This document shows, in pieces, positions 9,001-17,416 of a DNA stretch of 64,000 nt; the stretch's first letter is position 1, and each line of letters starts with the position of its first letter. Where the stretch lies: the NCBI GenBank assembly GCA_028284675.1, contig JANQRI010000005.1, positions 300,703 through 364,702 on the forward strand, written 5' to 3'. The notes beneath the pieces were generated by a model. The model did not search any database. It was not told the origin of the DNA and was given only the letters and a program-made list of their open reading frames with translations. Origin of the DNA: Gammaproteobacteria bacterium. Lineage in GTDB: Bacteria; Pseudomonadota; Gammaproteobacteria; HTCC5015. The translations under genes and the position numbers were made by a program.

Positions 9001-10062
9001 CTATTTTGAGCCTGCCTGTATTTCATCGGTAAGTGGGTAGGGTAGCTCGCGCAGTGTCACTGCCGGCCCGGATACATCAAACAGATGAAGTTTTTCATCG
9101 ATGTTTGCGGTTTGCAGCACCGCAAGTGCGATGCAGTTATCCGGTCCCATGGGTCTGGCATCAACGATTTCACCTGTTTCTGCAGCTTTATCATTATTGC
9201 TTGATACGATGGTTGCTCCTGGTGGCGGTGGCTCCGGTGAGTCTATTGATACCAGGTACATACGCCGCTTGAGTTTGCCCAAATACCGCATCCGAGCCAC
9301 GACTTCCTGCCCAGGGTAGCAACCTTTTTTGAAGCTGACCCCATCGAGTAGCTGCAGATTGGTCATTTGTGGTACGAAATGTTCAATGGTTTCAGGGTGA
9401 ATATTGGGCAATCCGTTCAAAATATCCAGTAATGGCCATGCATTGGCTCCGGCTGTCGTCACATGCGGCTTTAAAGATGCCCAAAGTGATTGTATTTTGG
9501 CTGGCTCCGCGTAAATTTCAAACCGGCTTTTGCCTGGAACTTTGAGTATCCAGTGATCATCAGCCAATAAACTTTGGCTTGGTTCAGCAGGCAAACCACC
9601 TAAATACTCGCTCAGAAGCTTTTCCGCGCCGGTACCGGCCAGGCCAATACGCAGTAATTTATCGCCGGCATTATGTAATGACACCTTTGACATCAGTATG
9701 AATTTCTGCAGTCGTGTGAGTACAGTTTCAATTAATGAGGCAGGCATACGCAAATAATAGTCGCTGTCTATCTGAAAGACCCGAAAAATACTTAACATCC
9801 GGCCTTTCGGTGTACAGTAACTGCTGAGTTGGTGATGTTCTGTATTAACCTGGCGGATATCGTTGCTGAACTGGTTTTGTAGAAAGTTTGTTGCATCTTC
9901 ACCGGCCACTTCGATCAATCCCAGGTGACTGAGGTCGGTCAGTATGCAGCGCTCCATAATGATTGCCTGGGTTTCTGTATCTGGGGCTCCAAAGTCGCTG
10001 ATGATGCCGTCGTTGAAACGCGCACCTTGTGAAACCAGATAGGTTTGCCACTCTGTATTCAT
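9001..10062 (-). CDS. ygfZ: YgfZ/GcvT-fold folate-dependent iron-sulfur assembly protein
   Basis: YgfZ is a tetrahydrofolate-dependent protein with the aminomethyltransferase (GcvT) fold that supports assembly or repair of certain Fe-S enzymes. The diagnostic motif KGCYPGQEVVARM is present in the C-terminal half, with an N-terminal GcvT-like domain including LSHLGLIEV. The frame is open to 10098 on this strand; the ATG at 10062 removes a 12-residue non-conserved extension and is preferred. It is transcribed divergently from sdhAF4-sdhCDAB and converges on mdh. Proximity to the Fe-S-rich succinate dehydrogenase genes fits the proposed role. Confidence 0.92.
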   Translation of the reverse strand: MNTEWQTYLVSQGARFNDGIISDFGAPDTETQAIIMERCILTDLSHLGLIEVAGEDATNFLQNQFSNDIRQVNTEHHQLSSYCTPKGRMLSIFRVFQIDSDYYLRMPASLIETVLTRLQKFILMSKVSLHNAGDKLLRIGLAGTGAEKLLSEYLGGLPAEPSQSLLADDHWILKVPGKSRFEIYAEPAKIQSLWASLKPHVTTAGANAWPLLDILNGLPNIHPETIEHFVPQMTNLQLLDGVSFKKGCYPGQEVVARMRYLGKLKRRMYLVSIDSPEPPPPGATIVSSNNDKAAETGEIVDARPMGPDNCIALAVLQTANIDEKLHLFDVSGPAVTLRELPYPLTDEIQAGSK

Positions 10063-10103
10063 ATCTGTTTTGCCCTGAAAGCTATTGGAATACCACACTA
10101 GCT

Positions 10104-10131
10104 TTGAAAAACCGGGTGGCTAGCGTAGAAT
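10104..10131 (+). promoter_or_regulatory. Probable sigma70 promoter for sdhAF4 (and sdhCDAB)
   Basis: A -35 box TTGAAA (10104-10109) and a -10 box TAGAAT (10126-10131) are separated by 16 bases, each one base from consensus. It lies 38 bases before the sdhAF4 ATG in the ygfZ/sdhAF4 divergent gap. Prediction only. Confidence 0.5.
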
Positions 10132-10169
10132 GACGGTATTTTAGCGTATTTGAGGAGTCTGCGTACGAA

Positions 10170-10352
10170 ATGAAAAAGCATCGTTCTTCTCAGGCAGTTT
10201 TGTATAAAGATTTAACAAATTCCGGTCGGCGATTGCCCCCGGGTGAAGCTGCAGAAACTGAAGAGGCTTCGCAAGAGGTTGGCGGCCCTAAAGGCCTGGA
10301 GCCAACACGTTACGGAGATTGGGAAAAAAGCGGGCGCTGCATCGATTTTTGA
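10170..10352 (+). CDS. sdhAF4: Succinate dehydrogenase assembly factor 4 (DUF1674)
   Basis: This 60-residue protein ends in the DUF1674/SdhAF4 signature GGPKGLEPTRYGDWEKSGR followed by CIDF. SdhAF4 homologues bind the FAD-loaded SdhA subunit before it joins SdhB and protect it from oxidation. The N-terminal 30 residues are basic and low in structure, as usual. ATG 10170 has a strong ribosome-binding site (TGAGGAGT). The gene sits 85 bases upstream of sdhC, directly linked to its client complex. Such proteins are typical of mitochondria and alphaproteobacteria and occur in only part of the gammaproteobacteria. Confidence 0.9.
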   Translation: MKKHRSSQAVLYKDLTNSGRRLPPGEAAETEEASQEVGGPKGLEPTRYGDWEKSGRCIDF

Positions 10353-10384
10353 TCAACTTCCACTTGGAGTGACTTAAAAAAATT

Positions 10385-10413
10385 TTGTTTGGTTCGAGCA
10401 GCCTGGCAATAAT
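10385..10413 (+). promoter_or_regulatory. Possible promoter for sdhC
   Basis: A weak -35 (TTGTTT, 10385-10390) and an AATAAT -10 (10408-10413) lie 17 bases apart, 24 bases before the sdhC GTG. It could give extra sdhCDAB transcription independent of sdhAF4. Weak prediction. Confidence 0.3.
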
Positions 10414-10437
10414 AAGGAAATACTTAAGGGGTTTATC

Positions 10438-10839
10438 GTGACTACGCGTCATAATCCACTATCTCCGCATTTGCAGGTGTATCGTCTGCCGATGCTGGCA
10501 CTGTTATCAATTACGCACCGTGGCACCGGTTTGTTCATCTCAGCGGGTGCTTTGTTGATACCGGTTTTATTGATGGCTCTGGCATTAGGGCCAGAGGCAT
10601 ATAATTGCGTTCAATCCTGTCTGGCATCCTGGTATGGCCAGATTTTTTTGTTTTTATTGAGTGCAAGCCTTATCTACCATTTATTGAATGGTATACGACA
10701 TTTGATTTGGGATTTAGGGTTTAACCTGGAAGTGAAATCTGCTGAATTCTCCGGTTACCTGGTCGTTATAGGTGCACTACTGTTGACAACCCTTTTATGG
10801 GTGTTGGTTTGTACGCAGTACTATGGAGAAACACTATGA
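10438..10839 (+). CDS. sdhC: Succinate dehydrogenase cytochrome b556 subunit
   Basis: This is one of the two membrane anchors of complex II and carries part of the haem b and ubiquinone sites. Its 133 residues form three membrane helices. The N-terminal block SPHLQVYRLP and SITHRGTG are characteristic, with Ser and Arg of the quinone site in the latter, and the haem-ligand helix reads YHLLNGIRHLIWD. It starts with GTG 10438 after TTAAGGGG. Its TGA overlaps the sdhD ATG (ATGA). It is the first gene of the compact sdhCDAB operon. Confidence 0.95.
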   Translation: MTTRHNPLSPHLQVYRLPMLALLSITHRGTGLFISAGALLIPVLLMALALGPEAYNCVQSCLASWYGQIFLFLLSASLIYHLLNGIRHLIWDLGFNLEVKSAEFSGYLVVIGALLLTTLLWVLVCTQYYGETL

Positions 10840-11222
10840 GTTACCGCAGCCCGCTGGCACGAGCGCGTGGCCTGGGGCCTGCCCGGGAAGGGGTTGGCCA
10901 CTGGTGGTTGCAGCGGCTGACGGCTATTGCGCTGGTGCCTTTGGTAGTGTTTTTGGTGGTAGCACTGGCACTGTTGGGGAAGGCGGACTATCAAACAATG
11001 GTTGCCTGGGTATCTTCCCCATTAGTATCCATACTATTAATAGCGCTTGCCATTGCGCTGTTTTATCACAGCTCTTTGGGTATTCAGGTTGTGTTGGAAG
11101 ATTACATCAGCACTAAGTGGCTTCGTTTATGCGCCATTATGTTGGTTAATTTTATGAATATCTTGTTGGCAATTGTGTCGATATTTGCCGTGTTAAAAAT
11201 TACTTTTGGTATTGCTCAATGA
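10836..11222 (+). CDS. sdhD: Succinate dehydrogenase membrane anchor subunit
   Basis: This is the second membrane anchor of complex II, about 128 residues with three helices. The N terminus RSPLARARGLGPAREG is followed by the quinone-site helix GHWWLQRLTA. The haem-ligand helix contains YHSSLGIQVVLEDYI with the conserved His. ATG 10836 overlaps the sdhC stop, and the end overlaps the sdhA ATG, so all anchors and SdhA are translationally coupled. The longer open frame beginning at 10797 lies inside sdhC and lacks family similarity at its extension. Confidence 0.94.
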   Translation: MSYRSPLARARGLGPAREGVGHWWLQRLTAIALVPLVVFLVVALALLGKADYQTMVAWVSSPLVSILLIALAIALFYHSSLGIQVVLEDYISTKWLRLCAIMLVNFMNILLAIVSIFAVLKITFGIAQ

Positions 11223-13009
11223 ACGAGGCATATAAACCAGTAGAACATAAATATGACGTGGTGGTCGTCGGTGCCGGTGGCGCCGGGTTGCGAGCGGCCA
11301 TGGGTATGGCCGAAAAAGGCTTATCGGTTGCCTGTATTTCCAAAGTTTTTCCGACGCGCAGCCATACTGTTGCCGCACAGGGCGGTATCAGTGCAGCGCT
11401 CGGTAACATGGGGGAAGACGATTGGCGCTGGCATATGTATGATACTGTGAAAGGCTCGGACTGGTTGGGTGACCAGGATGCAATCGAATATATGTGCCGG
11501 GAAGCAATTCCGGCAATAGTCGAATTGGAGCACTATGGAGTTCCGTTTTCCCGCACTGAAGACGGGCGGGTGTATCAGCGACCGTTTGGCGGTATGACCA
11601 CGCACTATGGTGAAGGCACTGCACAACGTACGTGTGCGGCTGCAGATCGAACCGGCCATGCTATTTTGCATACCTTATATACGCAAGCGCTAAAATACCG
11701 GGCCGAATTTTTTATTGAGTACTTCGCAATCGATTTACTGATCAATGATGAAGGTGTTTGCTGCGGGGTTCTCTGCTGGGATCTAAGTACCGGTGAACTG
11801 CATGTCTTTCGTGCGCAAACAGTTGTATTGGCGACAGGCGGTTATGGTCGTGCATATTTTTCGGCAACCTCGGCGCATACTTGTACCGGTGACGGTGGTG
11901 GTATGGTATTGCGTGCAGGCTTGCCGCTACAGGATATGGAGTTTGTGCAGTTCCACCCTACCGGTATATATGGAGCAGGTTGCCTGATTACTGAAGGCGT
12001 GCGCGGTGAAGGCGGATATCTGACAAACAATGCCGGTGAACGCTTTATGGAGCGTTATGCACCAAATGCAAAAGATCTGGCCTCCCGGGATGTTGTCAGT
12101 CGTGCAATGACAGTGGAAATTCGTGAGGGGCGTGGTGTCGGTCAAAATAAGGATCATATTTATTTGCATTTGGAGCATCTTGGACCTGAAGTGATTAATG
12201 AGCGCTTGCCGGGTATTTCAGAGACCGCAAAAATATTTGCCGGTGTGGATGTAACGAGAGAGCCGATTCCGGTATTGCCTACCGTGCACTACAACATGGG
12301 AGGTATCGCAACGAATTACCATGGTGAGGTCGTAACGATAAAAGATGGCGATCCGGACAGTGTCGTACCGGGCCTGATGGCAATTGGTGAGGCGGCTTGT
12401 GTATCTGTGCATGGCGCAAACCGCTTGGGGTCAAATTCATTACTGGATCTGGTTGTGTTCGGGCGTGCGGTCGCGAATCGTTGCGCGGAAATTATAAAGC
12501 CCGGCGATGCACACTTGCCGTTGCCCAAAGAGACTTTAAGCAAGGCGGTTGACCGCTTGGATCGTGTACGCCATGCCAAAGGTTCAACGTTGACTGCTGA
12601 ATTAAGGCTTGAAATGCAAAAAGTCATGCAAAACAATGCTGCAGTATTTCGGACTGGAGAAGTTTTGAGTGAAGGCGTTAAGCTGATTGGTGAAGTGTTT
12701 GCACAGCTCAGTGACCTGAAAGTTAACGATACTTCCATGATCTGGAACAGTGATCTGGTTGAGGCTCTGGAGCTGGATAATTTATTGCGTCAGGCGGTGG
12801 TCACAATGGCATCAGCAAGCAACCGCACCGAAAGCAGGGGCGGGCATGCCCGCGAAGATTTTCCCGACCGTAATGATGAAGAATGGTTGAAGCACTCGTT
12901 GGCTTATTTGCAGGATGACGGTAGCGTCAATTTTGATTACAGGCCTGTTCATATGTTCACTCTGACTGATGAAGTGGAAGCTATTCCACCTAAGTCACGG
13001 GTGTACTAG
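11219..13009 (+). CDS. sdhA: Succinate dehydrogenase flavoprotein subunit
   Basis: This is the catalytic FAD subunit of complex II, oxidising succinate to fumarate. Its 596 residues match the family. Visible are the dinucleotide-binding VVVGAGGAGLRAA at the N terminus, the covalent-flavin His in SHTVAAQGGISAA, the HPTG substrate block, and the active-site region HGANRLGSNSLLDLVVFGR. The C-terminal SRGGHAREDFPDR is also typical. The closest type is the alphaproteobacterial/mitochondrial SdhA, which agrees with the presence of SdhAF4. The ATG overlaps the sdhD stop. Confidence 0.97.
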   Translation: MNEAYKPVEHKYDVVVVGAGGAGLRAAMGMAEKGLSVACISKVFPTRSHTVAAQGGISAALGNMGEDDWRWHMYDTVKGSDWLGDQDAIEYMCREAIPAIVELEHYGVPFSRTEDGRVYQRPFGGMTTHYGEGTAQRTCAAADRTGHAILHTLYTQALKYRAEFFIEYFAIDLLINDEGVCCGVLCWDLSTGELHVFRAQTVVLATGGYGRAYFSATSAHTCTGDGGGMVLRAGLPLQDMEFVQFHPTGIYGAGCLITEGVRGEGGYLTNNAGERFMERYAPNAKDLASRDVVSRAMTVEIREGRGVGQNKDHIYLHLEHLGPEVINERLPGISETAKIFAGVDVTREPIPVLPTVHYNMGGIATNYHGEVVTIKDGDPDSVVPGLMAIGEAACVSVHGANRLGSNSLLDLVVFGRAVANRCAEIIKPGDAHLPLPKETLSKAVDRLDRVRHAKGSTLTAELRLEMQKVMQNNAAVFRTGEVLSEGVKLIGEVFAQLSDLKVNDTSMIWNSDLVEALELDNLLRQAVVTMASASNRTESRGGHAREDFPDRNDEEWLKHSLAYLQDDGSVNFDYRPVHMFTLTDEVEAIPPKSRVY

Positions 13010-13043
13010 ATAGTGAAACATCGTTTTCTGGAGAGCAACAATT

Positions 13044-13826
13044 ATGGCTGAGTTTCGTTTGCCGGCAAATTCCACCGTGAAAAAAGGCAAGTACTATGAA
13101 GCTGAAAAAAATGCCGGTAATGTCAAGCGCTTCAAAGTATATCGGTATGACCCGGATGCAAAAGAGAATCCGCGCACTGATGTCTATGAAGTTGACCTGG
13201 ACCGTTGTGGGCCGATGGTATTGGATGCCATCATCAAAATTAAAAATGAGATTGACTCAACGTTAACTTTCAGACGCTCCTGCAGAGAGGGTATTTGCGG
13301 GTCATGTGCGATGAATATCGATGGTCGTAACACTTTGGCATGCACGAAGTCCATCGCAGAGATAAAGGGTGATGTGAAGATTTACCCGTTGCCTCATATG
13401 CCGGTCATTAAAGATCTGGTGCCGGATATGACTAATTTTTATGCACAGTATGCATCGGTTGAACCGTGGTTAAAATCATCTTCTCCTACGCCACCGGCGG
13501 ACAGCGAGAGGCTGCAGTCCAAAGAGGACCGCGAGAAGCTTGATGGTTTATACGAGTGTATTTTATGTGCGTGCTGCTCAACTTCCTGCCCGAGTTATTG
13601 GTGGAATGGAGAACGGTATTTGGGGCCGGCGGTATTAATGCAGGCGTATCGTTGGATAATTGATAGCCGTGATGAGGAGACAGCAGAGCGCTTGGATGCT
13701 CTTGAAGATCCTTTTAAGTTATATCGTTGTCATACGATTATGAATTGCGCACATACCTGCCCAAAAAACTTAAATCCGGCTAAAGCAATTGCTGAAACGA
13801 AAAAATTATTATTGGCAAGGCGTTAG
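13044..13826 (+). CDS. sdhB: Succinate dehydrogenase iron-sulfur subunit
   Basis: SdhB passes electrons from SdhA to quinone through three Fe-S clusters. All ligands are visible. The 2Fe-2S ligands are in SCREGICGSCAMN plus a later Cys in TLAC; the 4Fe-4S ligands are in CILCACCSTSCPSYWW; the 3Fe-4S ligands are in CHTIMNCAHTCPKNLNP. The 260-residue length and long N terminus are of the mitochondrial-like type. A good ribosome-binding site (GGAGAGCAA) precedes ATG 13044, 34 bases after sdhA. It is the last gene of the operon; no strong terminator is seen after it. Confidence 0.97.
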   Translation: MAEFRLPANSTVKKGKYYEAEKNAGNVKRFKVYRYDPDAKENPRTDVYEVDLDRCGPMVLDAIIKIKNEIDSTLTFRRSCREGICGSCAMNIDGRNTLACTKSIAEIKGDVKIYPLPHMPVIKDLVPDMTNFYAQYASVEPWLKSSSPTPPADSERLQSKEDREKLDGLYECILCACCSTSCPSYWWNGERYLGPAVLMQAYRWIIDSRDEETAERLDALEDPFKLYRCHTIMNCAHTCPKNLNPAKAIAETKKLLLARR

Positions 13827-14316
13827 TTAGCTTGCTGGTGATCAACGGATTTGTTTGAGTGTATATATTTGTAGACAGTGTGTATTTGGAAAAGGAGAAG
13901 TTCATAAGAAGAGTTTTGATTTGTGTTGATGTTTGACCAAAAGTGATTTTACTGTTGACGTGCAATTTATTGATTAGGGGCTTGTAGACTCCATTGTAGT
14001 CAAATCAAAAAAATCTTCTGGTAGGGAAACCTCACATATTAATTTTTAATGCTGTGCAATATTAGAATCTATCTCAAAATTAAATATTTTGGTTTTAGGT
14101 GAGGCCCGAGCTTTCCGAAAAGTGCAGTTGACACGTAGTCAATGAGCATTTGAGAAAAGCGAGAACGATGCATAAGGGCAAAAAATTAATTTTGAGATAG
14201 GTTCTAGGGTCTGTTTTACAGTGAAGTAATACAGGTTGTGCCGATTAAAAAATGCATTGGGGGCGGGTGGAACTGAAAGCCTGCTCATGGTTTAACGGAC
14301 CAGGTGTGCTGCAGAA
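13827..14316. other. 490-base AT-rich gap between sdhB and sdhE
   Basis: No gene is supported here. The only clear structure is the MITE-like element at 14063-14206. The rest is AT-rich with no convincing terminator. The short frames are antisense or low complexity. Confidence 0.6.
14063..14206. mobile_element. MITE-like element with 21-bp terminal inverted repeats
   Basis: The left end (14063-14083, TAGAATCTATCTCAAAATTA plus A) and the right end (14186-14206) are inverted copies matching at 20 of 21 positions. The 102-base interior has no coding frame. Both outer tips are TAG/CTA, compatible with a TA target. The size and structure fit a miniature inverted-repeat element mobilised by a transposase elsewhere; no transposase gene is in the window. 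It lies between sdhB and sdhE, genes whose products work together. Confidence 0.7.
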
Positions 14317-14580
14317 ATGATTAGTACGGTGCGGGCGATGAATGAGACCAATGAGCTGCGTTGGAAATGTCGACGTGGAATGAGAGAGCTGGATTTAATG
14401 CTGCTATATTATTTGGAGCATGACTATCCAGGTGCCGATGAAGAAGCCAAGCAGGCTTTCGAGAAAATTCTGGATATGCAGGATCCAGAGTTGTATTTTC
14501 TAATATTGGGTAAATCTGAAATAGATGACCCGGCAATCATAGATGTGATTGAAGCACTGCGCAATGCACGTCGTTTTTAA
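14317..14580 (+). CDS. sdhE: SdhE FAD assembly factor (YgfY family)
   Basis: SdhE promotes covalent attachment of FAD to SdhA and related flavoproteins. The signature RRGMRELDLML (residues 19-29) includes the essential RGxxE. The rest is the small helical domain ending near DVIEALRNARRF. There are 87 residues from ATG 14317; the internal ATG 14338 would give 80 residues, closer to E. coli SdhE, and cannot be excluded. It overlaps the ygfX frame at the 3' end, the usual sdhE-ygfX pairing. Confidence 0.93.
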   Translation: MISTVRAMNETNELRWKCRRGMRELDLMLLYYLEHDYPGADEEAKQAFEKILDMQDPELYFLILGKSEIDDPAIIDVIEALRNARRF

Positions 14581-14983
14581 CCTAAAACCTTCCCGTTATT
14601 TTACCTGTTTTATAGTGTTTGGCCATTTGGGCGCGTGGACTGCTGTTTGTTTATCGCCTTTACCTGTTTGGTTATGCATAATGTGTATGACCTTAACGGG
14701 TGTATGTGCCGGCTATCAATTACTGCGCTATGCTTTGCTGCTATCCGAAGAGTCCGTTGTCACATTGCAAGCCGGTCAAGAGGAATGGCGGCTTATTTGT
14801 CGTAATGGTCGAGCGTTGCCGGCTGCTGAGCTGCTGGGTGAAAGTGCTCGATGGGGGTTTGTTTTATTGCTGATTTTTCGTGTTAATGGAAAAGAGGTAT
14901 GGAAGGTTCCGATTTGCCGGGATATGATTTCTCAGGAGGCATTTAGAGGGCTGCAGGTGAGATTACGTTTATCTTCTGCATAA
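14564..14983 (+). CDS. ygfX: YgfX-like inner-membrane protein
   Basis: This protein of about 139 residues has two hydrophobic helices near residues 15-55 and a cytoplasmic C-terminal beta-rich part. It corresponds to the YgfX (CptA) family encoded next to SdhE in enterobacteria and pseudomonads. In E. coli YgfX has been described as a membrane partner of SdhE (reported as a toxin-antitoxin pair), but this role is disputed. The N terminus HVVFNLKPSRYF is the typical start of the family. ATG 14564 lies inside the end of sdhE; a TTG frame start at 14549 also exists but is less likely. Confidence 0.72.
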   Translation: MHVVFNLKPSRYFTCFIVFGHLGAWTAVCLSPLPVWLCIMCMTLTGVCAGYQLLRYALLLSEESVVTLQAGQEEWRLICRNGRALPAAELLGESARWGFVLLLIFRVNGKEVWKVPICRDMISQEAFRGLQVRLRLSSA

Positions 14984-14999
14984 CCCATTAGCAAAGGTG

Positions 15000-17222
15000 T
15001 TATTTGGTTTTATGGTCGAAGACCCCGTCCCAGTTTTCGTCCGGGGGGGCATTACGCAGTTTCGCAATCCGATCGAGATATATACGGTAGACGGTTTTGT
15101 CCGGGTTACTTTGTGTGAGACTGAATATCTCGCGTTCAGCTGAATCCCAGTTTCGTTCACGATAAAGTTGCAGTGCTTTTTTAAAGCGTTTGGCCTCCAG
15201 GCGCAGATTTTTTTCCAGCTCAATGGAAAAACCCAGAGGCTCATAAATAGTGACAGGCTTATCTTTGCCTTTTACTCTGACTCTATCCAGTTCAATGTAT
15301 TCAAATTCCGGTACAGCTTTTTGAGTGCTTTCACTGATGATAATATCAACACCATATTGCTTGGTAAGCCCTTCAAGTCGCGAACCCAAATTAACTGCGT
15401 CACCTAATACAGTGTAAGCCATGCGAAATTCGGAGCCCATATTACCGACATTCATGACGCCTGAGTTCAAACCGACACCGATTTTGATTTCCGGCCAGCC
15501 CCGTTCCTGAAATTTTGGTTGTAAAGTGTTTAGTGTGTCGATCATTTCCATCGCGGCCAGTAGTGCATTTTTCTGATGATATGGGTCTTCAAGCGGTGCT
15601 CCCCAAAATGCCATAATTGCATCACCCATATACTTGTCTATAGTGCCTCTGTGTTTGTGGATAATCCGGGTCATAGGTGTCAAAAATTCGTTCATCAGTT
15701 CACTGAGCGCTTTTGGGTCGAGGTTTTCTGAGATGGTTGTAAAGCTTCGAACGTCTGAAAAAAGCACTGTCATTTCCCGGCTTTCACCTTCCAGGCTTAA
15801 TGATTGTGCGTCTATGTTTAGCTCTTCGACCAGTTCAGGCGGAATATATTGTCCGAATACTTTTGATAGCGCGCGTTTGTCACGTGACTCGATAAAGAAA
15901 CCGTATGACATTTGAAAGAAAAAAAGCCCGGTGATCAGCAATAGATAATTCATGATCGGCAGTACGATATGGGCTTCCCATGCAAGTATGCTCATCAGAA
16001 TTATTGCAGCGATCAGGGTAGTGCTGACGATCAGGGAGCGTAACGGAGACAGTAAAGGTATGACAATTGCCATAATCAGCCCGATGATCAGCAGGCCTGC
16101 CAACTCGGAGGCTTTTATATACAACGGCTCATGTTTGAATGTTTCGTCGAGAATGCCGGCGACCAGATTGGCATGTACTTCCACCCCCGAATATACTTTT
16201 TGTACCGGGGTTGCACGCAGATCCTTAAGGCCGGCGGCTGAAGATCCGAACAGTATGATTTTGTCTTTTAGTATCACAGGTTCAGTTTTTTTCTGTAGAA
16301 CATCAACAGCGGAGACATATGGAAAACTATATTGTTTACCCCTGTAGGGTATAAGTGCGTTGATTCTTTCATCAACGCGTATATGACGTTCACCCAACTC
16401 AATGTGTTCAATTGCATTGTAGAGGCCCATTGATGTAACGACTATACTTACATCCGGATAACCAAGCGCGGCACTGGCAACCGCGAGCGAGAGTGATTGG
16501 TATGAGTTGTTTTCGTGTATCTGAATAAGGGGTACCCGCCTGAAAATGCCATCCGCATCGACTGATGGATTATCAAAAAAACCTCCGTGAATTGCGCTGT
16601 TTTGTAATATTGGCAGATTGGCCAAATAGCCTTGGGGATAAAATAGAGGCAGCTTTTGATGCAGTTTGTGATGCCAGTTGCTTCCCTGGGTAGAGCCTGA
16701 GATCGGAAGCAACCCTTTCGATATACCGGGGTTTTGAGAAAACACAAAACCGAGCACAACATTTCTATTCGCCAGACTGTCGGCGAAAATATGGTCGTTT
16801 TCCAGTTGTGGCCGTATTTGTGTCAAAACCTGCTTAAACTCGGGAATATCTTTCATTTGCCGTCTGGCCAGGCGCTCAAGCACGTTTAAACCGGAGCTGT
16901 TGTCTGGTTCGGCAAAAACTATATCAAAGCCGGCAACTTTAATATGATATTGTTCAAACAGCGTGTCGACAATTTTTGCCAGAATATTGCGTGGCCATGG
17001 CCATTGGCCGATTTGATTCAGGCTTTTCTCATCAATATCGACGATCACAATACGATCGTCTTTGTCTTTCGGCATATTCCAGTTAAGCCTGAGGTCGTAA
17101 GCAATATTTTCAAGTCTCTTCACCAGTGCATGGCCCGGTGCCTCTGCGCCAAGGCTGTAGCTTAGAAACAGGACTGTCACGGCGAGGCAGATGGCAAGCC
17201 TGATGATTCGGTGCGGTTTCAC
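15000..17222 (-). CDS. CHASE2-sensor class III adenylate/guanylate cyclase
   Basis: This is a 740-residue inner-membrane signalling enzyme. It has an N-terminal helix (about 8-25) and a periplasmic CHASE2 sensor (about 30-330) including VDIDEKSLNQIGQWPWPR. Three membrane helices follow (about 345-450), then a C-terminal class III nucleotidyl cyclase domain (about 480-660). In the cyclase domain the metal-binding Asp residues are in VLFSDVRSFT and DKYMGDAIMAFWG, and the transition-state Asn/Arg are in GDAVNLGSRLE. The Lys before YMGDA and Asp in LGDAVNL favour ATP as substrate, so cAMP is the likely product. The GTG start at 17222 has no strong ribosome-binding site. It shares its sensor type with the CHASE2 kinase at 23279-25936. 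Confidence 0.9.
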   Translation of the reverse strand: MKPHRIIRLAICLAVTVLFLSYSLGAEAPGHALVKRLENIAYDLRLNWNMPKDKDDRIVIVDIDEKSLNQIGQWPWPRNILAKIVDTLFEQYHIKVAGFDIVFAEPDNSSGLNVLERLARRQMKDIPEFKQVLTQIRPQLENDHIFADSLANRNVVLGFVFSQNPGISKGLLPISGSTQGSNWHHKLHQKLPLFYPQGYLANLPILQNSAIHGGFFDNPSVDADGIFRRVPLIQIHENNSYQSLSLAVASAALGYPDVSIVVTSMGLYNAIEHIELGERHIRVDERINALIPYRGKQYSFPYVSAVDVLQKKTEPVILKDKIILFGSSAAGLKDLRATPVQKVYSGVEVHANLVAGILDETFKHEPLYIKASELAGLLIIGLIMAIVIPLLSPLRSLIVSTTLIAAIILMSILAWEAHIVLPIMNYLLLITGLFFFQMSYGFFIESRDKRALSKVFGQYIPPELVEELNIDAQSLSLEGESREMTVLFSDVRSFTTISENLDPKALSELMNEFLTPMTRIIHKHRGTIDKYMGDAIMAFWGAPLEDPYHQKNALLAAMEMIDTLNTLQPKFQERGWPEIKIGVGLNSGVMNVGNMGSEFRMAYTVLGDAVNLGSRLEGLTKQYGVDIIISESTQKAVPEFEYIELDRVRVKGKDKPVTIYEPLGFSIELEKNLRLEAKRFKKALQLYRERNWDSAEREIFSLTQSNPDKTVYRIYLDRIAKLRNAPPDENWDGVFDHKTK

Positions 17223-17416
17223 GCTGATGTATGATCCCAGAAGTTGTGGTATTTTCCCTTTTTATACACGGTGTAGCCTGTACCTGAGCTATTATTTGCG
17301 GGCAGTTTTGAGTTGCTCTCAGCTCTCTTTGATTGTATCGGAAAATATCAGAAATTCTTGGGCCTGGCTATGCAAAGGCGGTCTACATGACCGGTAATTG
17401 TTTAAATGAGGGTATT

